DNA from: Balneolaceae bacterium
GTDB lineage: Bacteria > Bacteroidota > Rhodothermia > Balneolales > Balneolaceae
Direction: 5' to 3'
Assembly: GCA_007123985.1 (NCBI GenBank)
Contig: SLGA01000334.1
Coordinates: 1-18,502 of the forward strand
DNA length: 18,502 bases
Under the pieces are notes generated by a model. It was given only the letters and a program-made list of their open reading frames with translations. It had not been told where the DNA came from and ran no database searches. A program made the translations under genes and the position numbers. This document shows, piece by piece, positions 15,141 through 18,502 of this stretch. Numbering within the stretch: position 1 is the stretch's first letter; the number at the start of each line of letters is the position of its first letter.

Positions 15141-16085
15141 ATGAAAAGATCATCAATATTTCGTTTAGTGGCTGTTATTGGTTTACCATTATTACTGTTT
15201 GCCTGCAAGGAGACTCATGAGTTACCCCATGTACCATCGGGAGTACAGGCCTACTCTCTTTTGGGAGATACACTCCGTACCCCTCAGATCAGTCCCGATG
15301 TGTATGATGAGTACAATGCCAACCTTCTTCAGGCAATTATGGAATATCGAGTTGATCCGGAAGAGCCCGAGGTGATTATCTGGCTGGGACGCCGCACGGC
15401 CTATCTTGGTGAATACAGGGAAGCTGTACGAATTTTTACAGAAGGAATTTTCAAGCATCCGGAAGATCCGCGGATGTACCGACACAGGGGCCATCGTTAC
15501 CTTACATTAAGAATGTTTGATATGGCTATTCGGGATTTTGAAAACGCTGAATTGTTGATGCGGAATATTCCTGATCAAATTGAACCGGACGGTCTTCCAA
15601 ATCCGGAGGGTATTCCCACAAGTACACTGAAGTCGAATGTTTGGTATCACAAGGGGCTTGCTCATTATGTAAAAGGTGATTTTGAATTGGCTGCTGAGCA
15701 GTATGAAAAAGCGCTGGCGCTGGATTTAACAGAAGATATGCGAATCGCCACAACCTACTGGTATTACATGGCACTGAAAAGATTGGGCAGAGATCTGGAT
15801 GCCGGTACACTTTTGACTGATATATCTCCAGAAATTGAACTCATCGAAAATGATGTATACCTTGATCTGTTATTGGTTTTTAAAGGTGTTTTTGATGCAA
15901 ACCGGTTAATGGAATCATCGGTTGATGCATTGCAAAATGCCACGTTGGGATATGGAATCGGTAACTGGCACTATATGAATGGCCGTGAAGAGAGAGCTTT
16001 TGAAATCTGGCAGGAGATTTATGACGGAGGTAACTGGCCGGCGTTTGGTTTTATTGCTGCAGAAGCAGAGCTGGCGCGGCGTTAG
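15141..16085 (+). CDS. TPR-containing lipoprotein
   Basis: A 314-aa protein. The lipoprotein signal MKRSSIFRLVAVIGLPLLLFAC puts lipidated Cys at residue 22. Helical repeat pairs follow: PEVIIWLGRRTAYLGEYREAVRIF, then PRMYRHRGHRYLTLRMFDMAIRDFENAE, then WYHKGLAHYVKGDFELAAEQYEKALALD, at the 34-residue TPR rhythm and with the usual Gly/Ala/Tyr positions. A further helical hairpin near the C-terminus (LGYGIGNWHYMNGREERAFEIWQEIY) may be a fourth, capping repeat. TPR lipoproteins act as periplasmic protein-binding scaffolds; the partner is unknown. It lies 23 bases after the M28 peptidase on the same strand, so the pair may function together in envelope peptide handling (inference). It is convergent with the two-TM gene, with a 36-base gap. 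Confidence 0.87.
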   Translation: MKRSSIFRLVAVIGLPLLLFACKETHELPHVPSGVQAYSLLGDTLRTPQISPDVYDEYNANLLQAIMEYRVDPEEPEVIIWLGRRTAYLGEYREAVRIFTEGIFKHPEDPRMYRHRGHRYLTLRMFDMAIRDFENAELLMRNIPDQIEPDGLPNPEGIPTSTLKSNVWYHKGLAHYVKGDFELAAEQYEKALALDLTEDMRIATTYWYYMALKRLGRDLDAGTLLTDISPEIELIENDVYLDLLLVFKGVFDANRLMESSVDALQNATLGYGIGNWHYMNGREERAFEIWQEIYDGGNWPAFGFIAAEAELARR

Positions 16086-16121
16086 TTATGATATTGAAAT
16101 ATTATCTGTTTTATCCGGAGG

Positions 16122-16919
16122 TTAATTTTTGGGGTTAGCAGTTTTAGTAAATTCATGACTGCTTAGGGCTGCCGGCTCAGAAAATCCTTCATTTTTTAAA
16201 ATATTAAGCAGTTCAACAATTTTCCTGATGGTAATAATCGCTCCTTTCCTTCCGATATTTTTGAAAGTTTCACCCTGATCGGTAAACCGGGTACCTTTTT
16301 TAAACTGCCGGATGCTACCACAAAGATCCTTCAGGTTAAGATGAAGGCTGATGAGATGTGTAACCAGTTCCGGGTGGAAATAATCTGAATATTTAACATT
16401 CAGGATATTCCATATTTCATCAGCTTTTTCGTTGAAATAGTTATAGCTCGTATCACTGAAGAGTTCAGCCTCATTCATAGCTTTTATCAATTTATCGTCA
16501 TCCAGCGTGACCAATTCCTGAAGGAAATATGAGCGAAGTTCCCTGAGTTTTAATGCATACTCTTCATGATTAAGTGTCGCATCAATTTTCGGATTAAAGT
16601 TGAATATTCTGGTTGCAATGCCATCTCTAGTGCGGTTTACAAGGCGGGCTATTACATAATTTAGTTCATCACGTACCAGTTTCCATCGTTTAGCTTTAGA
16701 ACGGACCAATAAAACATCAATAATGAAAAGCGTGAATGCTGCTCCTCCAAGTTCCACGAAAAAGTCCATGGCAAGTTCATCATATTCACTGTATCGCCAG
16801 AGCATAAACATGGTAAAGAAAACTACAGCATAAACTATGAAGGGGAGCTCTGTTTGCTGCAGCCTGCTTGAAATTTTTTGGCGCAGAGTATGTACAGGAT
16901 CACTATTCTTCTTCTTCAT
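16122..16919 (-). CDS. Two-TM membrane protein with helical cytoplasmic domain, unknown
   Basis: A 265-aa protein. After a basic N-terminus (MKKKNSDPVHTLRQKISSRLQQ), TM1 lies at about 25-41 and TM2 at about 54-72, joined by a short acidic loop (YSEYDELAMD). TM2 reads ELGGAAFTLFIIDVLL, a pattern I recall from various uncharacterised two-TM proteins, then a basic RSKAKRWK stop-transfer that puts the remaining 190 residues in the cytoplasm. That part is almost entirely helical (ELRSYFLQELVTLDDDKLIKAMNEAE; LVTHLISLHLNLKDLCGSIRQF) with no catalytic motif. No family is recognised. It lies 44 bases downstream of the LacI-family gene on the same strand, with a 16-bp palindrome in the gap, so it may be co-transcribed or separately controlled. 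Confidence 0.75.
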   Translation of the reverse strand: MKKKNSDPVHTLRQKISSRLQQTELPFIVYAVVFFTMFMLWRYSEYDELAMDFFVELGGAAFTLFIIDVLLVRSKAKRWKLVRDELNYVIARLVNRTRDGIATRIFNFNPKIDATLNHEEYALKLRELRSYFLQELVTLDDDKLIKAMNEAELFSDTSYNYFNEKADEIWNILNVKYSDYFHPELVTHLISLHLNLKDLCGSIRQFKKGTRFTDQGETFKNIGRKGAIITIRKIVELLNILKNEGFSEPAALSSHEFTKTANPKN

Positions 16920-16953
16920 AACTATTTATACAAAAAAATTGAAATCTGTTGCA

Positions 16954-16969
16954 ACTTAACGAGTTAAGT
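16954..16969. repeat. 16-bp palindrome at the lacI stop / two-TM gene leader
   Basis: ACTTAAC (16954-16960) and GTTAAGT (16963-16969) are exact complements separated by GA. The palindrome includes the stop codon of the LacI-family gene and lies 35 bases upstream of the two-TM gene start. The two-base centre suits a DNA-binding dimer site better than an RNA hairpin. No T-run follows. Confidence 0.45.
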
Positions 16970-18019
16970 GGTGCGCTGGTAATAGTTCTGGAAGACGTTG
17001 GTTAATTCCGTGGAACTCTCACGTAAACTCAGTGATACCGGCACAAGGCTTGTGTAGCCAGAATGCTGAACCTCTGTATTCTGCTTGAGGCGGTTAAAAA
17101 TCAGTTCAATCGTTTTTTTGCCGAGCATATCGTATGGGGTATGAACAGAGGTAATAGTGGGTGTGTAAAGTTCGCAAGTTGGCAAATCATCAAAGCCGGC
17201 AACAGCTACATCACCGGGTATGTGCACACCGTCACGAATTGCACTGTGCATAAAACCAAGTGTCATGCCGTCATTGCTGCAGAATATAGCATCGGGTTTT
17301 TTATCAGCTTGTCTGAAATCTTCATACGCTTCTTTGCCTTTTCGAAATGAATAATCACCATTAAACTGCCAAACAAGGTTTAAATTATCAGATGCGTGAA
17401 TATAGTCCAGAAATCCGCTTTTGCGCAGCATGGCTTCTGATTGTTTGATTGGCCCCTGAATAATTCCAAGATTTTTGTAGCCGCGCTCTTCAAAATGGTT
17501 GGCTACGAGATAACCTCCGCGATAATTATCAAAAGTAACGGTGTCCATAACCGGATTGGCAATTGGTGCAATGGATACGATTGGGAGATTTGAAGGAGCA
17601 AATTCCAGCAGCTCCATATAGTCGGCTGCTTTAAATTCCGGCAAGAAAATCACTGCAGCATCGTACTGTGAATTTCTAAGATCAGAGATTATTTGTAGTG
17701 TAGGTTTAGATCTATGGCTCACACTTGTGAGATTCATAGTTACCTTAGTTCCCACCGTGGATTGATCAAACCCTTCAAACAGAGAGGCATAAAATTCGCC
17801 CGTGTAATGTCTGGTAACAAGCGCAATATTTATACTGCTGCGCAGCTCAACCGGGGTTTGTGATGTGGAAAGCGGATAGTTAAGCCGATGGGCGCTTTCG
17901 AAAACAATTTTTTTGTTTTCACTACTGATTTTCCCTGTTTGAGAGAGCGCTCTCGAAACTGTTGATATCGAAAGGCCTGTATCATCCGCAATATGTTTAA
18001 GGGTAACCTTCTCGTGCAT
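16964..18019 (-). CDS. LacI-family transcriptional regulator
   Basis: A 351-aa protein. The N-terminal HTH is intact: VTLKHIADDTGLSISTVSRAL at about residues 5-25, then ISSENKKIVFESAHRLNY. The periplasmic-binding-protein-like effector domain runs from about 63 (INIALVTRHYTGEFYASLFEGF) with VTFDNYRGGYLVANHF, PDAIFCSNDGMTLGFMHSA, DVAVAGFDDLPTCELYTPTITSVHTPYDMLG and a C-terminal VSLSLRESS, all typical of sugar-responsive LacI proteins. The hinge segment is atypical: PLSTSQTPVELRSS lacks the usual PNxxARxL hinge-helix pattern. The ligand is unknown, probably a sugar or sugar acid. The upstream 480 bases hold several TGAAAA-type dyads that may be its operators. The sugar-acid genes at the other end of the window are possible but unproven targets. 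Confidence 0.92.
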   Translation of the reverse strand: MHEKVTLKHIADDTGLSISTVSRALSQTGKISSENKKIVFESAHRLNYPLSTSQTPVELRSSINIALVTRHYTGEFYASLFEGFDQSTVGTKVTMNLTSVSHRSKPTLQIISDLRNSQYDAAVIFLPEFKAADYMELLEFAPSNLPIVSIAPIANPVMDTVTFDNYRGGYLVANHFEERGYKNLGIIQGPIKQSEAMLRKSGFLDYIHASDNLNLVWQFNGDYSFRKGKEAYEDFRQADKKPDAIFCSNDGMTLGFMHSAIRDGVHIPGDVAVAGFDDLPTCELYTPTITSVHTPYDMLGKKTIELIFNRLKQNTEVQHSGYTSLVPVSLSLRESSTELTNVFQNYYQRTT

Positions 18020-18045
18020 ATCTTTTTATAAGTTCTGTCTGAATA

Positions 18046-18072
18046 TGAAAATGTGAAATTGTTTTCAACAAT
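18046..18072. promoter_or_regulatory. Overlapping operator-like dyads next to the lacI start
   Basis: TGAAATTGTTTTCA (18054-18067) is a dyad with TGAAA/TTTCA arms. It overlaps a second dyad, ATTGTT-TTC-AACAAT (18058-18072), and TGAAAA (18046-18051) also mirrors TTTTCA (18062-18067). The cluster lies 27-53 bases upstream of the lacI ATG, a natural position for autoregulation. Confidence 0.5.
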
Positions 18073-18118
18073 GCCATACTATTTCATTTATTGATTATCC
18101 TCCTCTCAAATAATTTAG

Positions 18119-18155
18119 TGAAAAAATTTTGCACATTCACTGAAAAAATATTTCA
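18119..18155. promoter_or_regulatory. Tandem operator-like pair 1
   Basis: TGAAAAAATTTTGCA (18119-18133) and TGAAAAAATATTTCA (18141-18155) are two near-identical 15-mers, 22 bases start to start, so on about the same helix face. Each has TGAAA/TTTCA-type symmetry, the first with one arm mismatch. Both are followed by C. Confidence 0.55.
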
Positions 18156-18319
18156 CAAAAAAGAGAGTGTTCAACTCTTTCCATTTAGAGGTTTCAAAAT
18201 ATGTAAAAATAGCTCTTGAGATCTTCATTCAGCTTCTTAAGAGCATCGTTAATCTAATATAAGCGAATATTTGTACTTAGATGAAATGAACAGCCAACTG
18301 CGAAGGATTGAAGTTTGGT

Positions 18320-18355
18320 TGAGAAATATTTTCACTTTAAAGAAAAAAATTTGCA
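18320..18355. promoter_or_regulatory. Tandem operator-like pair 2
   Basis: TGAGAAATATTTTCA (18320-18334) and AGAAAAAAATTTGCA (18341-18355) repeat the two site types of the 18119-18155 pair in the opposite order, 21 bases start to start and about 201 bases from the first pair. The matching spacing argues for a protein-binding array over chance AT-rich sequence. Confidence 0.5.
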
Positions 18356-18502
18356 CTATTATTACCGAATCATTAAAATATAAAAAGCGGTTACAATCAA
18401 TCGCTCTTAACCACCAGTTGTAGTTAATACACTAAAGTGGTTTCAGCGAGGTGCGTAGTAGCTGCCTGATATAGTTATTAATTGAGAAAGAAGGCTTGGA
18501 GC

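Larger units (their letters stand above)
18020..18502. other. Non-coding AT-rich region upstream of the LacI-family gene
   Basis: This 483-base stretch has no convincing gene. The longest small frame, 18286-18423 on the plus strand (45 codons), overlaps two operator-like dyads and has no recognisable sequence, so I do not call it. The region holds the lacI leader, repeated 14-15-bp dyads and weaker stems (AAAGAG/CTCTTT at 18160-18165 and 18175-18180; GCTCTT/AAGAGC at 18212-18217 and 18239-18244). It probably also contains the promoter of a rightward gene beyond the window (inference). Confidence 0.6.

Noticed and set aside
18160..18244. Short stems AAAGAG/CTCTTT and GCTCTT/AAGAGC in the lacI upstream region
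   Set aside because: Six-base arms in AT-rich DNA with long loops are expected by chance; no T-run for a terminator.
18286..18423. 45-codon plus-strand frame (MNSQLRRIEVWLRN...) near the window end
   Set aside because: It overlaps the second operator-like pair, has no recognised motif and no ribosome binding site, and ends before any partner gene; more likely chance.

Overview
The window reads like a chromosomal stretch from a Bacteroidota/Balneolota-type bacterium (inference). Pointers are the moderate GC with AT-rich leaders, mostly without Shine-Dalgarno sequences; several lipoproteins with short lipoboxes; a CarboxypepD_reg/TonB-dependent receptor; Tat- and lipoprotein-exported Gfo/Idh/MocA proteins; a DUF2911 protein; and a TAnnTTTG-type promoter candidate. 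No rRNA, tRNA, CRISPR array, integrase or insertion sequence was seen.

Layout. (1) 1-4640 looks like a sugar-acid/carbohydrate oxidation locus. A leftward pair (exported Gfo/Idh/MocA-like lipoprotein, then mannonate dehydratase uxuA, cut by the window edge) diverges from a rightward pair (Tat-exported Gfo/Idh/MocA protein, then a DAO-family FAD oxidoreductase). (2) 4656-7382 encodes a large UPF0182 membrane protein, leftward. (3) 7637-9128 is a compact rightward unit: a 51-aa zinc-ribbon/one-TM protein, a 41-aa basic ORF and an MFS transporter, joined by two TAATG stop/start overlaps. (4) 9281-11088 holds an exported MsrA, a DUF2911 protein and a lipoprotein of unknown function. (5) 11173-13796 is a leftward TonB-dependent receptor behind a TPP riboswitch. 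Its leader can fold a hairpin over the start-site GGAGG, so the receptor is probably a thiamin-related outer-membrane importer repressed translationally by TPP. (6) 13864-16085 has an M28 peptidase with a C-terminal PDZ domain and a TPR lipoprotein. (7) 16122-18019 has a leftward two-TM protein of unknown function behind a LacI-family regulator. (8) 18020-18502 has no convincing gene but holds a repeated family of 14-15-bp dyads resembling operators.

The best-supported regulatory systems are the TPP riboswitch with a visible translational on/off switch, and the clustered TGAAAA...TTTTCA-type dyads upstream of the LacI-family gene. The two tiny ORFs fused by TAATG junctions to the MFS gene are the best candidates for undescribed genes. 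I see no clear defence system or mobile element.
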